The notes under the pieces were generated by a model. That model had not been told where the DNA came from, ran no database searches, and saw nothing but the letters and a program-made list of their open reading frames with translations. A stretch of DNA of 64,000 nt from Pseudooceanicola batsensis HTCC2597 (GTDB lineage: Bacteria > Pseudomonadota > Alphaproteobacteria > Rhodobacterales > Rhodobacteraceae), in the NCBI RefSeq assembly GCF_000152725.1, contig NZ_AAMO01000007.1:62001-126000 (forward strand). Reading direction: 5' to 3'. Below, one piece after another: positions 16,286 through 24,708 of the stretch (positions are counted from its first letter, which is position 1; the number at the start of each line of letters is the position of its first letter). The position numbers were made by a program, and so were the translations under genes.

Positions 16286-17889
16286 CCAAAATGAAATCCC
16301 TGCTTGATACCGGGTCCGACGACTTTCGGGCAAATGACGCACACTACCGTGAAAAACTCTCCGATCTGCACGCGCTGCGGCTGCTGCAACGTGTCGGCGG
16401 CCCCAAAAAGGCGCGCGACCGGCATGTGGAGAAGGGCAAGATCCTGCCGCGGGAACGGATTGAACGCCTGATCGACCCGGGTACACCATTTCTGGAACTC
16501 GGAGAACTTGCCGGGTTGAACAAATACAATGGCGTGCCGCCGGGCGCGGGCATCATCACCGGGATCGGTGTGATCGAGGGCCGTCAATGCATGATCATCG
16601 CCAATGATGCCACGGTAAAGGGCGGCACCTATTTCGGCATGACATCGCGCAAACATGTGCGGGCGCAGAAGATCGCATGGAAGAACCGTCTGCCCGTTAT
16701 CACCCTCGTGGACTCCGGCGGCGCCTTCCTGCCGGATCAGGAAAACATCTTTCCCGACGAAGGCCAGTTCGGGTCCATCTTTCACCAACAGGTTGGCATG
16801 TCCGGCGATGGTGTGCCGCAAATCGCCGTGGTCATGGGGCCCTGCACTGCGGGTGGTGCCTATATCCCCGCGCTCTGTGACGAAGTGGTGATCGTGCGCG
16901 GTCAGGGCTTTATGTATCTGGGCGGACCGGAATTGACCTTTGCCGCAACCGGCGAAAAGGTCGAAGCCGAAGAACTGGGTGGCGGCAAGATGCATTCGTC
17001 CGTCTCCGGCGTGACCGACCATTTGGCTGAAGATGACGCCCATGCTCTGGCCATCACGCGCGAAATTGTCAGCCATCTTGGCGAAAAACCCCAACCCCGC
17101 AAGACGCCCGAAGCGCCCCGTGCGCCCGCCTACCCGGTCGAAGAGATTTATGGACTCATCAGCCGCGACCCCAAGGTACCGACCGACAACCGCGAAATCG
17201 TGGCTCGGTTGGTCGATGAGAGCGATTTTCACGAATTCAAACCGCTTTATGGCGACACGATCATGACCGGCTGGGGTCGCATCCACGGCCACGAGGTCGG
17301 TATTCTCGCCAATACAGGTGTGCTTTTCGTCGAAGCCGCGCTGAAGGCCACGCATTTCATCAATCTCTGCGTGCAGCGTGATATTCCGCTGCTGTTCCTG
17401 GCCGATGTGAACGGCTTCATGGTCGGGCGCGAGGTCGAGCAGATGGGCATCGCAAAAGCCGGTGCGAAGATGATCACGGCCATGTCTTCGGCCCGGGTGC
17501 CGAAATTCACAATCATCACCGGTGGCTCTTACGGGGCCGGATACCTGGCGATGCTGGGCCGCCCGTTCCAGCCGGACGCAATGTTCGCCTGGCCGACGGG
17601 ACGGTCGGCGATCATGGGGCCGGAACAGGCCGCCAGCGTGCTAGCTCAGGTCCGCGCGCAGATCAACGAACGCGAAGGCAGAAACTGGACCGCCGAGGAG
17701 GAGGAGGCCTTCAAGGCACCGATCCGCGAGGAATACGAAGATTTTCAGGGAGCCTATAATTTTGCTTCCAACCTTTGGATCGACAGCGTGATCGAGCCCT
17801 GTGAGACCCGTGACGTCATGGCGCTGATGCTAGATGTGACATCGCGCAGACCCAAGGTCGAGACCTACTTCGGCGTGTTCAGGATGTGA
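16282..17889 (+). CDS. Acyl-CoA carboxylase, carboxyltransferase (beta) subunit
   Basis: This 535-aa protein belongs to the MccB/LiuB/AtuC/PccB family. It transfers CO2 from carboxybiotin to the gamma or alpha carbon of an acyl-CoA. Both oxyanion regions are present: NDATVKGGTYFGMT with LVDSGGAFLPDQ in the N-terminal half, and GGSYGAGYLAM in the C-terminal half. Length and the GGTY motif point to the methylcrotonyl- or geranyl-CoA carboxylase branch rather than acetyl-CoA carboxylase. The biotin-carrying partner follows 10 bp later and a lyase is next, which is the gene order of leucine and acyclic terpene pathways. The exact substrate cannot be decided by eye. Confidence 0.9.
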   Translation: MTKMKSLLDTGSDDFRANDAHYREKLSDLHALRLLQRVGGPKKARDRHVEKGKILPRERIERLIDPGTPFLELGELAGLNKYNGVPPGAGIITGIGVIEGRQCMIIANDATVKGGTYFGMTSRKHVRAQKIAWKNRLPVITLVDSGGAFLPDQENIFPDEGQFGSIFHQQVGMSGDGVPQIAVVMGPCTAGGAYIPALCDEVVIVRGQGFMYLGGPELTFAATGEKVEAEELGGGKMHSSVSGVTDHLAEDDAHALAITREIVSHLGEKPQPRKTPEAPRAPAYPVEEIYGLISRDPKVPTDNREIVARLVDESDFHEFKPLYGDTIMTGWGRIHGHEVGILANTGVLFVEAALKATHFINLCVQRDIPLLFLADVNGFMVGREVEQMGIAKAGAKMITAMSSARVPKFTIITGGSYGAGYLAMLGRPFQPDAMFAWPTGRSAIMGPEQAASVLAQVRAQINEREGRNWTAEEEEAFKAPIREEYEDFQGAYNFASNLWIDSVIEPCETRDVMALMLDVTSRRPKVETYFGVFRM

Positions 17890-17899
17890 GGAGCGAACC

Positions 17900-19906
17900 G
17901 TGAAAATCAAAACGCTTCTGATCGCCAACCGCGGCGAAATTGCCTGCCGGATCGCGCGCACTGCGCGGGCCAGCGGTATCACACCTGTCGGCATACATTC
18001 GCAGGCCGACGCCAATGCCCTGCATGTCCGCGAGATCGGCAAATCTGTCTGTATCGGCGGCGGACCGGCCTCCGAAAGTTACCTGAAGATCGACGCGGTG
18101 ATTGCCGCCGCGCAATCGGTGGGCGCGGATGCGATCCATCCCGGTTACGGCTTTCTGGCCGAAAACCCCGATTTTGCCCGCGCGGTCGAAGCCGCCGGCA
18201 TGATATTCATGGGGCCGACGCCGGAAACGCTGGAACGTTTCGGCGACAAGGCCAGCGCCAAAGAGGCCGCCGTGGCGGCCAGCGTCCCGGTGATTTCGGG
18301 CGCCGAAGGTGCGCGGTCCGATCCCGAGCAGATTGCCGAGGAGGTGCGCCAAATGGGCCTGCCGGTGCTGCTCAAGGCTGTCGGCGGCGGTGGTGGGCGA
18401 GGGCAACGGCTCGTCACCGACGAAACCACGCTGGTCGAGGACATCGAAGGCGCGCTGCGCGAAGCAAAATCCACCTTCGGTTCCGAAGGGCTGCTGTTGG
18501 AGCGTTTCCTGCCCGAGGCGCGCCATGTCGAAGTGCAGATCGCAGGTGACGGCAAGGGCCATGTGGTGCACCTGTTCGAACGCGATTGCACGCTTCAGCG
18601 CCGTCACCAGAAGGTCATCGAGGAAGCCCCGGCCTGGGGATTGCCGCGCACGCTTCTGGACGACATCGCGCGCGACGCGGTGCGCCTCGGTGAAACGCTG
18701 GACTATCGCGGGCTGGGCACGGTCGAATTTCTGGTCGCGGGGGACGAATATTTCTTTCTTGAGGTGAACCCGCGCATTCAGGTGGAACATCCCGTCACCG
18801 AAGCGATCACCGGGCTGGACCTTGTCGCGCTTCACCTGCGCATTGCCGAAGGCGCGGGCCTCGGGCTGGTGCAGGAGGATCTGGCGATCAACGGCCATGC
18901 GGTCGAGGCACGGCTATACGCCGAAGATCCGGCGATGCAATTCGCCCCGTCGACGGGTACGCTCACCACGCTCAGCCTGCCATCGGGCCTGCGTATCGAC
19001 AGCGGCGTCGAGGAAGGCGATGCCGTCACGCCCTACTACGACCCGATGATCGCCAAGCTGATCGTGCACGCGCCCGACCGGGAAACCGCATTGGCACGTC
19101 TGGCCACGGCGCTTGATCATGTCGCGGTCGAAGGTGTCGAAACCAATCGCGCCTTTTTGACGGCGCTGGCGCGAAACCATGAATTCGAACGGATGCAGGT
19201 GCATACCCGCTGGATCGACGGCAGGCTGGATGAGCTGACACAGGCACCCGGCCTGACCCGCCCCGATCTGTGGAAAGCAACCGCTGCCATTCTCTTCGTG
19301 ACCCAGTCGCGCAGCGACACAAACGCCAATCCCTGGACCAACCGTGATGCCTTTACCGGCTGGCGGCTTGGACTGGGCGGCGATGCGATGGAAGCGGGGC
19401 AGCGCGTGACGCTTACCGATTCTGACGAGGTATCCGAGGAATTGCGCGTCAGTCCTGTCAAACCGGGTGCCAGATACACCGTCTATTCGGAAAACGGCGA
19501 GGCGCTGACACTGTCGGCACGCGAAATCACGCCGGGCCGTTGGCGCCTGAACGAGGGCGACACTGTCCACCTGATCGAGGCACGTCTGCATGCCGGCGTG
19601 ATCGAACTGGGCACGCCCGAAGGCCGCCTGGTCTTCCGCCCCGCCGCGCCCCTTGCCTTTGCCGGCGGCGATGCCGCGGCGGATCGCGCCGTGACCTCTC
19701 CGCTGACCGGCATGATTGTCGAAATCAAGGTCTCCGATGGTCAGAGCGTGGCCGAAGGCGACGTGGTTGCGGTCATGGAATCCATGAAACTCGAAATCTC
19801 GATCCGGGCGGCCGCGGCCGGGATCGCCAGCCACATATCCGTCTCGAATGGAGACATGGTCGACCGGGGCCAGGTCATCGCCGAGATTCTGCCATCCGAG
19901 GAGTGA
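17900..19906 (+). CDS. Acyl-CoA carboxylase, biotin carboxylase/BCCP (alpha) subunit
   Basis: This 668-aa fusion has an N-terminal biotin carboxylase (ANRGEIACRI at the start, ATP-grasp loop GGGGGRGQRL, and NPRIQVEHPVTEAITG) and a C-terminal biotinyl domain. The biotin lysine is Lys630 in VMESMKLEIS, a variant of the usual A/S-M-K-M. It provides carboxybiotin to the beta subunit encoded just upstream. The start is a GTG at 17900 after GAGGAGCGAACC. The alpha/beta size combination matches methylcrotonyl- and geranyl-CoA carboxylases. Confidence 0.92.
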   Translation: MKIKTLLIANRGEIACRIARTARASGITPVGIHSQADANALHVREIGKSVCIGGGPASESYLKIDAVIAAAQSVGADAIHPGYGFLAENPDFARAVEAAGMIFMGPTPETLERFGDKASAKEAAVAASVPVISGAEGARSDPEQIAEEVRQMGLPVLLKAVGGGGGRGQRLVTDETTLVEDIEGALREAKSTFGSEGLLLERFLPEARHVEVQIAGDGKGHVVHLFERDCTLQRRHQKVIEEAPAWGLPRTLLDDIARDAVRLGETLDYRGLGTVEFLVAGDEYFFLEVNPRIQVEHPVTEAITGLDLVALHLRIAEGAGLGLVQEDLAINGHAVEARLYAEDPAMQFAPSTGTLTTLSLPSGLRIDSGVEEGDAVTPYYDPMIAKLIVHAPDRETALARLATALDHVAVEGVETNRAFLTALARNHEFERMQVHTRWIDGRLDELTQAPGLTRPDLWKATAAILFVTQSRSDTNANPWTNRDAFTGWRLGLGGDAMEAGQRVTLTDSDEVSEELRVSPVKPGARYTVYSENGEALTLSAREITPGRWRLNEGDTVHLIEARLHAGVIELGTPEGRLVFRPAAPLAFAGGDAAADRAVTSPLTGMIVEIKVSDGQSVAEGDVVAVMESMKLEISIRAAAAGIASHISVSNGDMVDRGQVIAEILPSEE

Positions 19907-19910
19907 TGAA

Positions 19911-20870
19911 ATGAACGACTTTCCCAAATTCGTCGAATTTCGTGAAGAAGGCCCGCGCGAGGGTTTTCAGATCGAAAAGAAGATTTATCCGATCGAAGAG
20001 CGGATCGAACTGATCGACATGCTCAGCGAAACCGGTCTGAAGCGCATTCAGGTCGGAAGTTTCGTCAGCCCGAAATACGTACCGCAAATGGCCGACACCG
20101 GCGAGTTGTTCCAGCGTATCAAGCGCAAGCCGGGCGTGAATTACACATCGCTGTGGCTGAACGACAAAGGGTTTCGCAAGGCCCTGACCGCGCATGAGGT
20201 CGATATCGACCCGCGCCTGCTGTTCTATCCCTCCGAGGCATTCGCCCAATCGAACAACAATTGTTCCTCGGCGGAGATGCGGGAAAAACAACGCGACTGG
20301 GTCCGTCTTTACAAGGAAGAAGGATATACCGTCGACGCGGCCTATGTGATGACGGCCTTTGGCTGCAACTTCGAAGGCCCCATCCCGCAAGAGCGAATCT
20401 TGGACGATTTCCGCTTTATCCTTCAGCTGTGCGAAGAAGAGAACATCCCCGTGCCGATCCTCGTGGTCGCCGACACCATGGGTTGGGGAAACCCCGAGGC
20501 GGTCAAACGGATGATCGGCGCGCTGCGCGAAATGGCGCCCGAGGCGCGCATCGGTATGCACATCCATGATACGCGTGGGCTGGGGATCGCCAATCTCCAT
20601 GCCGCCCTGTCGATGGGCGTGGACATGTTCGAAAGCTCGGTCGCCGGTCTTGGCGGCTGTCCTTTCGCGGGCCACGGTCACGCCCGCGCCGCAGGCAATG
20701 TCTGCACCGAGGATGCGGTGTTCCTGTGTCACGAGCTCGGCATCGAAACCGGCATTGATCTGGACAAGCTGATCGCAGCGGCGAACAAGGCAGAAGAGAT
20801 CATCGGCGTGCCGCTCATGGGCCGGGTCATGCATACCGGCGGCCTGGACAAATATCGCAAGGCAAGCTGA
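19911..20870 (+). CDS. HMG-CoA lyase-like enzyme, divergent subfamily
   Basis: This 319-aa TIM-barrel lyase should split a tertiary 3-hydroxyacyl-CoA, releasing acetyl-CoA and a 3-oxo acid. Family marks are the metal His pair His217/His219 in HIHDTRG and the loop cysteine Cys250 in GLGGCPFA. Two differences stand out. The N-terminal motif normally G-P-R-D-G-L-Q-N-E reads GPREGFQIE, so the metal and catalytic Asp is Glu17. The Cys loop is also longer (GHGHARA inserted). This marks a separate subfamily whose substrate is probably larger than HMG-CoA. It follows the carboxylase genes by 4 bp, so it likely acts on the hydrated carboxylation product. Confidence 0.85.
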   Translation: MNDFPKFVEFREEGPREGFQIEKKIYPIEERIELIDMLSETGLKRIQVGSFVSPKYVPQMADTGELFQRIKRKPGVNYTSLWLNDKGFRKALTAHEVDIDPRLLFYPSEAFAQSNNNCSSAEMREKQRDWVRLYKEEGYTVDAAYVMTAFGCNFEGPIPQERILDDFRFILQLCEEENIPVPILVVADTMGWGNPEAVKRMIGALREMAPEARIGMHIHDTRGLGIANLHAALSMGVDMFESSVAGLGGCPFAGHGHARAAGNVCTEDAVFLCHELGIETGIDLDKLIAAANKAEEIIGVPLMGRVMHTGGLDKYRKAS

Positions 20871-20882
20871 GGGAGAATGAAG

Positions 20883-21797
20883 ATGACAAAGGCACTTGAT
20901 GGGAAGGTGGTTCTGGTCACCGGGGCCGGCGGTGGGATCGGGCGTGATATCGCCTTGATGGCAGCCTCGGAAGGCGCCGCCGTGGTGGTCAATGATCTGG
21001 GCGCGTCACTGAAGGGCACCGGACAGACGGAAACCGCGGCGCAGAAAGTCGTTGAAGAAATCAAGGCGGCGGGCGGCGATGCGATCGCCGATGGCGGCAA
21101 CGTCACCGATCCGGACGCCGCGCGCGCGATGATCGAAGCCGGAGTCAGCGAATTCGGCCGCATCGACGCGGTGGTGAACAACGCGGGCATCCTGCGCGAC
21201 GGGTTCTTCCACAAGATGACCTACGAGGATTTCGACGCGGTTGTGAAGGTCCATCTCTACGGTGCGTTCAACACCAGCCGCGCGGCGGCCGATTATTTCC
21301 GCGAACAAGAGGGCGGTGCTCTGGTGCACATGACCTCGACCTCGGGGCTGATTGGCAATCTGGCGCAGGCGAATTATTCGGCGGCAAAGCTGGGCATCGC
21401 GGCCTTCTCGAAATCGGTCGCGCTCGACCTGAAACGCTGGAACGTGCGGTCAAACTGCATCGCGCCCTTCGCCTGGAGCCGGATGATCTCGTCTATCAAG
21501 ACAGACACCCCGGAACAGGCGGCACGGGTCGAAAAGATCAAGGAAATGACACCGGCCAAAGTCGCTCCAATGGCCTGTTTCCTGATGAGCGACCGCGCGG
21601 CCGACGTGTCCGGACAGATCTTTGCGGTTCGCAAGAACGAAATCTTCCTGTTCAACCAGCCCCGCCCGGTGCGGTCGGTTCATTCCGGTGATGGCTGGAC
21701 CGCCGACGAAATCGCCGAGCGTGCCATTCCCGCGCTCAAATCGCAATTCACACCGCTCGAAGTTTCGGCGGATGTCTTTTCGTGGGATCCTGTCTGA
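20883..21797 (+). CDS. SDR-family (3R)-hydroxyacyl-CoA dehydrogenase, MFE-2-like
   Basis: This 304-aa SDR is longer than usual and resembles the dehydrogenase domain of peroxisomal multifunctional enzyme type 2: VTGAGGGIGRDIA as cofactor loop, NNAGILRD, STSGLIGNLAQANYSAAKLG with catalytic Ser, Tyr and Lys, and a C-terminal extension after VRKNEIFLF that faces the substrate. Such enzymes oxidise D-3-hydroxyacyl-CoAs, including bulky ones. Two ATGs lie 6 bp apart; the one at 20883 has the better spacing from GGGAGA. Its stop overlaps the next gene in a TGATG. Confidence 0.85.
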   Translation: MTKALDGKVVLVTGAGGGIGRDIALMAASEGAAVVVNDLGASLKGTGQTETAAQKVVEEIKAAGGDAIADGGNVTDPDAARAMIEAGVSEFGRIDAVVNNAGILRDGFFHKMTYEDFDAVVKVHLYGAFNTSRAAADYFREQEGGALVHMTSTSGLIGNLAQANYSAAKLGIAAFSKSVALDLKRWNVRSNCIAPFAWSRMISSIKTDTPEQAARVEKIKEMTPAKVAPMACFLMSDRAADVSGQIFAVRKNEIFLFNQPRPVRSVHSGDGWTADEIAERAIPALKSQFTPLEVSADVFSWDPV

Positions 21798-22591
21798 TGG
21801 GAAGACGCAAAGAAAAAATCAGCTCCGACATTGCCTGGAGCACCTCTGACAAGATCAGCGTGCGCGGGCTCGATCTGCCCAACGAAATCCTGGGCCACAT
21901 GAACCTCGGCGATCTGGCGTTTCTTCAGTTGACGGGTCGCAAGGCCACATCCGAGGAAAGCCGGGTGTTCAACGCCATCGTCATTACCCTGGTCGAACAT
22001 GGCATCACGCCGTCGGCCCTGGCGGCGCGGATGACCTATATGGGGGCGCCGGAATCGCTTCAGGCGGCCGTGGCGGCTGGCTTGTGTGGGCTGGGCACCG
22101 TCTTTGTCGGTTCTATGGAAGGTGCCTCGAAAATGCTTTACGAGGCACTGCCACAGGACAAGTTGGGCACCGGTGTCGATCTGGATGCGCTGGCCGTCGA
22201 GACGGTGGACAAATTCCGTGCCCGCAAGGCCATCGTGCCGGGGCTGGGCCATCCGGTGCACAAGCCCGTCGATCCGCGCACCCCGCGCCTTTTCCAAATC
22301 GCCGCCGAGAACGGAAAATCCGGCGAATACATCGCGTTGATCCAGAAAATTCAGACCGTGGCCGAGGAAAGATCGGGCAAGATGCTGCCGATCAACGCCA
22401 CCGGCGCGATCGGGGCGATCTGCTGCGAATTCGGCTTCCCCTGGAAGATCGTGCGCGGTTTCGGCGTCATGGCGCGGGCCATCGGCCTGGTGGGACATAT
22501 CCTCGAGGAAAGCGAAAACCCGATTTCCTATGAGCTGTGGCAGCGTGCCGAAGAAGAAATCCTTGAAACCTCCGGACCGGGGGCGAAATAG
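21797..22591 (+). CDS. Citryl-CoA-lyase-like protein (citrate synthase superfamily)
   Basis: This 264-aa protein covers the catalytic part of the citrate synthase fold, as in citryl-CoA lyase and the C-terminal domain of ATP-citrate lyase. The two catalytic histidines are recognisable: His68 in LVEHGITPSALAAR and His152 in GLGHPVHKPVDPR. The third catalytic residue, the Asp usually found in an N-V-D-G-A pattern, aligns with Thr202 in INATGAIGAI, so the acetyl-CoA enolisation step may differ or be lost. It could cleave, or form, a tertiary hydroxyacyl-CoA other than citryl-CoA. It is embedded between an SDR and an acyl-CoA dehydrogenase. No function has been assigned here beyond the fold. Confidence 0.75.
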   Translation: MGRRKEKISSDIAWSTSDKISVRGLDLPNEILGHMNLGDLAFLQLTGRKATSEESRVFNAIVITLVEHGITPSALAARMTYMGAPESLQAAVAAGLCGLGTVFVGSMEGASKMLYEALPQDKLGTGVDLDALAVETVDKFRARKAIVPGLGHPVHKPVDPRTPRLFQIAAENGKSGEYIALIQKIQTVAEERSGKMLPINATGAIGAICCEFGFPWKIVRGFGVMARAIGLVGHILEESENPISYELWQRAEEEILETSGPGAK

Positions 22592-22594
22592 GCG

Positions 22595-23746
22595 ATGCAG
22601 ACCTCGGCCCCCGACACCCATAATGATCTGCGCGACGCAATGCGCGCGCTTTGTGCGCAGTTTCCGCCGGAATATCATCGCCGCGAAAGCTACCCCGAGG
22701 AGTTTGTCGATGCGCTGACCCGCGAGGGCTGGCTTGCCGCGATGATCCCAGAGAAATACGGTGGCTCGGGTCTGGGGTTGACGGAAGCCTCGATCATCAT
22801 GGAGGAGGTGAACCGCTGCGGCGGAAACGCGGGCCATTGCCACGGGCAGATGTATAACATGGGCACGCTTCTGCGGCATGGTTCGGATGAGCAAAAGCAG
22901 AAATACCTGCCCGGTATTGCCAGCGGCGCGTTGCGCCTGCAATCCATGGCCGTGACCGAACCGACAACCGGGACCGACACCACCAAACTGAAGACCACCG
23001 CGGTCAAGAAGGGTGACCGGTATGAGATCAACGGCCAGAAGGTCTGGATCAGCCGTATCCAGCATTCCGACCTGATGATCCTGCTGGCGCGCACCACGCC
23101 CTTGAAAGAGGTCAGGAAAAAGTCGCAGGGCCTGTCGATCTTCATGGTCGATCTGAAGGCGGCAATCGGCAAGGGCATGGAGATCTGCCCGATCGACAAC
23201 ATGCCCAACCACGAAACCAACGAAGTGTTCTTCGACAACCTGGAAATACCCGCCGAGAACCTGATCGGCACCGAGGGGCGCGGGTTTTACCATATCCTTG
23301 ACGGTCTGAACGCCGAACGCACCCTGATTGCTGCGGAATGTATCGGTGACGGCTACTGGTTCACCGACAAGGCCCGCGCCTATGCCGGCGAGCGGATCGT
23401 TTTCGACCGTCCCATCGGGCAGAACCAGGGCGTGCAGTTTCCCATTGCCAAGGCCTATGTCAACATCGAGGCCGCCAATCTGATGCGCTTTGAAGCCTGC
23501 AGGCGCTTCGATGCCGGGCTGGATTGCGGAGCGCAGGCGAATATGGCCAAGCTGCTGGCCTCGGAGGCCAGCTGGGAAGCGGCCAATGCCTGCATCCAGA
23601 CCCATGGCGGCTTTGGCTTCGCACGGGAATACGATGTCGAGCGCAAGTTCCGCGAGGCGCGGCTTTACCAGGTGGCCCCGATCTCGACCAACCTGATCCT
23701 CTCCTATGTCGGTGAACATATCCTCGGCATGCCGCGATCCTTCTGA
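22595..23746 (+). CDS. Acyl-CoA dehydrogenase (CaiA-like subclass, ends MPRSF)
   Basis: This 383-aa flavoenzyme carries AVTEPTTGTDTTKLKT, KVWISRIQHSDLMILLART and the C-terminal block QTHGGFGFAREYDVERKFREARL. Like the proteins at 13707 and 40656, it lacks the EGT loop and ends in APISTNLILSYVGEHILGMP-R-S-F. It closely resembles the dehydrogenase at 40656 in its middle domain, so the two may be paralogues of different modules. The start at 22595 follows the previous stop by 3 bp, and the MaoC-like gene follows by 12 bp. Confidence 0.88.
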   Translation: MQTSAPDTHNDLRDAMRALCAQFPPEYHRRESYPEEFVDALTREGWLAAMIPEKYGGSGLGLTEASIIMEEVNRCGGNAGHCHGQMYNMGTLLRHGSDEQKQKYLPGIASGALRLQSMAVTEPTTGTDTTKLKTTAVKKGDRYEINGQKVWISRIQHSDLMILLARTTPLKEVRKKSQGLSIFMVDLKAAIGKGMEICPIDNMPNHETNEVFFDNLEIPAENLIGTEGRGFYHILDGLNAERTLIAAECIGDGYWFTDKARAYAGERIVFDRPIGQNQGVQFPIAKAYVNIEAANLMRFEACRRFDAGLDCGAQANMAKLLASEASWEAANACIQTHGGFGFAREYDVERKFREARLYQVAPISTNLILSYVGEHILGMPRSF

Positions 23747-23758
23747 GGTTTGAGGCCC

Positions 23759-24610
23759 ATGAGCGAGATTGACCTTGAGGCGCTGGCACCCTGGCAGGGG
23801 CGCACCGAAACCCGCGAAGACTTGCTGACACAGGGGCTGATCGACAAGTTCCGCGCCACGTTTGGCGGCCATCTTTGGGACGGCGCGGGCGATGTTCCGC
23901 TGGGCATTCACTGGTGTCTGGCCCTTGATGCCGAGCCGACCTCGGCCCTCTCAGAGGACGGCCATGCCGAAAAGGGCGGGTTTCTGCCGCCTGTCCCGCT
24001 GCCTGCCCGCATGTGGGCTGGCGGCAATGTCACCCATATCGCGCCGCTGGCAATCGGCGAGACCGTCACCCGACGCTCGACGATCGGGGATATAGCGGCC
24101 AAGCAGGGCCGCAGCGGCGTGTTGGTCTTTGTTGACCTCGAACAGGAGTTTCAAAGCGGCGACCGGCTTTGCATCCGCGAGACACAAACCATTGTCTTTC
24201 GCGGGATCACACCGCCCGGCCCGGCGCGGACCGCACCTGCACCAGCCCCCGCAGCGCCCGACGCCGCCACGCTGGCATCAAGCCTGACACCCGATCCGGT
24301 GCTGCTGTTTCGCTATTCCGCGCTGACGTTCAATTCGCATCGCATCCATTATGACCACGTCTATGCGACCGAAACCGAGTCCTATCGCGGACTGGTTGTG
24401 CACGGCCCCTTGCAGGCCACGCTGCTTCTCAACCTGGCCGCGGATGCCTTAAAAGAACCGCCAGGACGGTTTTCTTTCCGGGGTCTTGCCCCGTTGACGC
24501 TGCCCTGCAACTTGCAACTGCATAATGATGGAACCGGTGCCTCCGGAACAGTATGGTGCCAGGATCAAACCGGGATGCGGAGTTTTTCCGCCGAATATTC
24601 AGAAGTCTGA
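23759..24610 (+). CDS. MaoC/FAS1-like dehydratase (mesaconyl-/itaconyl-CoA hydratase type)
   Basis: This 283-aa protein has two hotdog repeats. The N-terminal one is a FAS1-like dehydratase domain (GGFLPPVPLPARMWAGG), and the C-terminal one carries the hydratase motif in LTFNSHRIHYDHVYA, with catalytic Asp/His in the R-I-H-Y-D pattern. Homologues hydrate mesaconyl-C4-CoA, itaconyl-CoA or other unsaturated dicarboxylyl-CoAs. Here it is the last gene of the 11-gene operon and could make the tertiary 3-hydroxyacyl-CoA that one of the two lyases cleaves. A run of Ala-Pro links the domains. The start at 23759 is preceded by GAGG. Confidence 0.82.
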   Translation: MSEIDLEALAPWQGRTETREDLLTQGLIDKFRATFGGHLWDGAGDVPLGIHWCLALDAEPTSALSEDGHAEKGGFLPPVPLPARMWAGGNVTHIAPLAIGETVTRRSTIGDIAAKQGRSGVLVFVDLEQEFQSGDRLCIRETQTIVFRGITPPGPARTAPAPAPAAPDAATLASSLTPDPVLLFRYSALTFNSHRIHYDHVYATETESYRGLVVHGPLQATLLLNLAADALKEPPGRFSFRGLAPLTLPCNLQLHNDGTGASGTVWCQDQTGMRSFSAEYSEV

Positions 24611-24653
24611 ATGGTTCTTTAGGGTCAACGGACTCCGGTGTTGATTTAAATTT

Positions 24654-24667
24654 CTAACATATGTTAG
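24654..24667. promoter_or_regulatory. Operator site 3, perfect palindrome CTAACATATGTTAG
   Basis: This copy is a perfect 14-bp palindrome upstream of the ABC transporter operon. TTGATT at 24641-24646 and TAGTTT at 24665-24670 form an 18-bp-spaced promoter. The operator begins 11 bp before the -10 box, as at the other two sites, which links transport to the two catabolic operons. Confidence 0.75.
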
Positions 24668-24708
24668 TTTTCAGCAAGCCTCTGAAAAAAGAGGTGGGAG
24701 GAGAAACG

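Noticed and set aside
21680..23911. Long leftward open frame (743 codons) opposite three genes
   Set aside because: It runs antisense through the SDR, lyase and dehydrogenase genes, all of which carry clear motifs. No domain is recognisable in the reverse frame.
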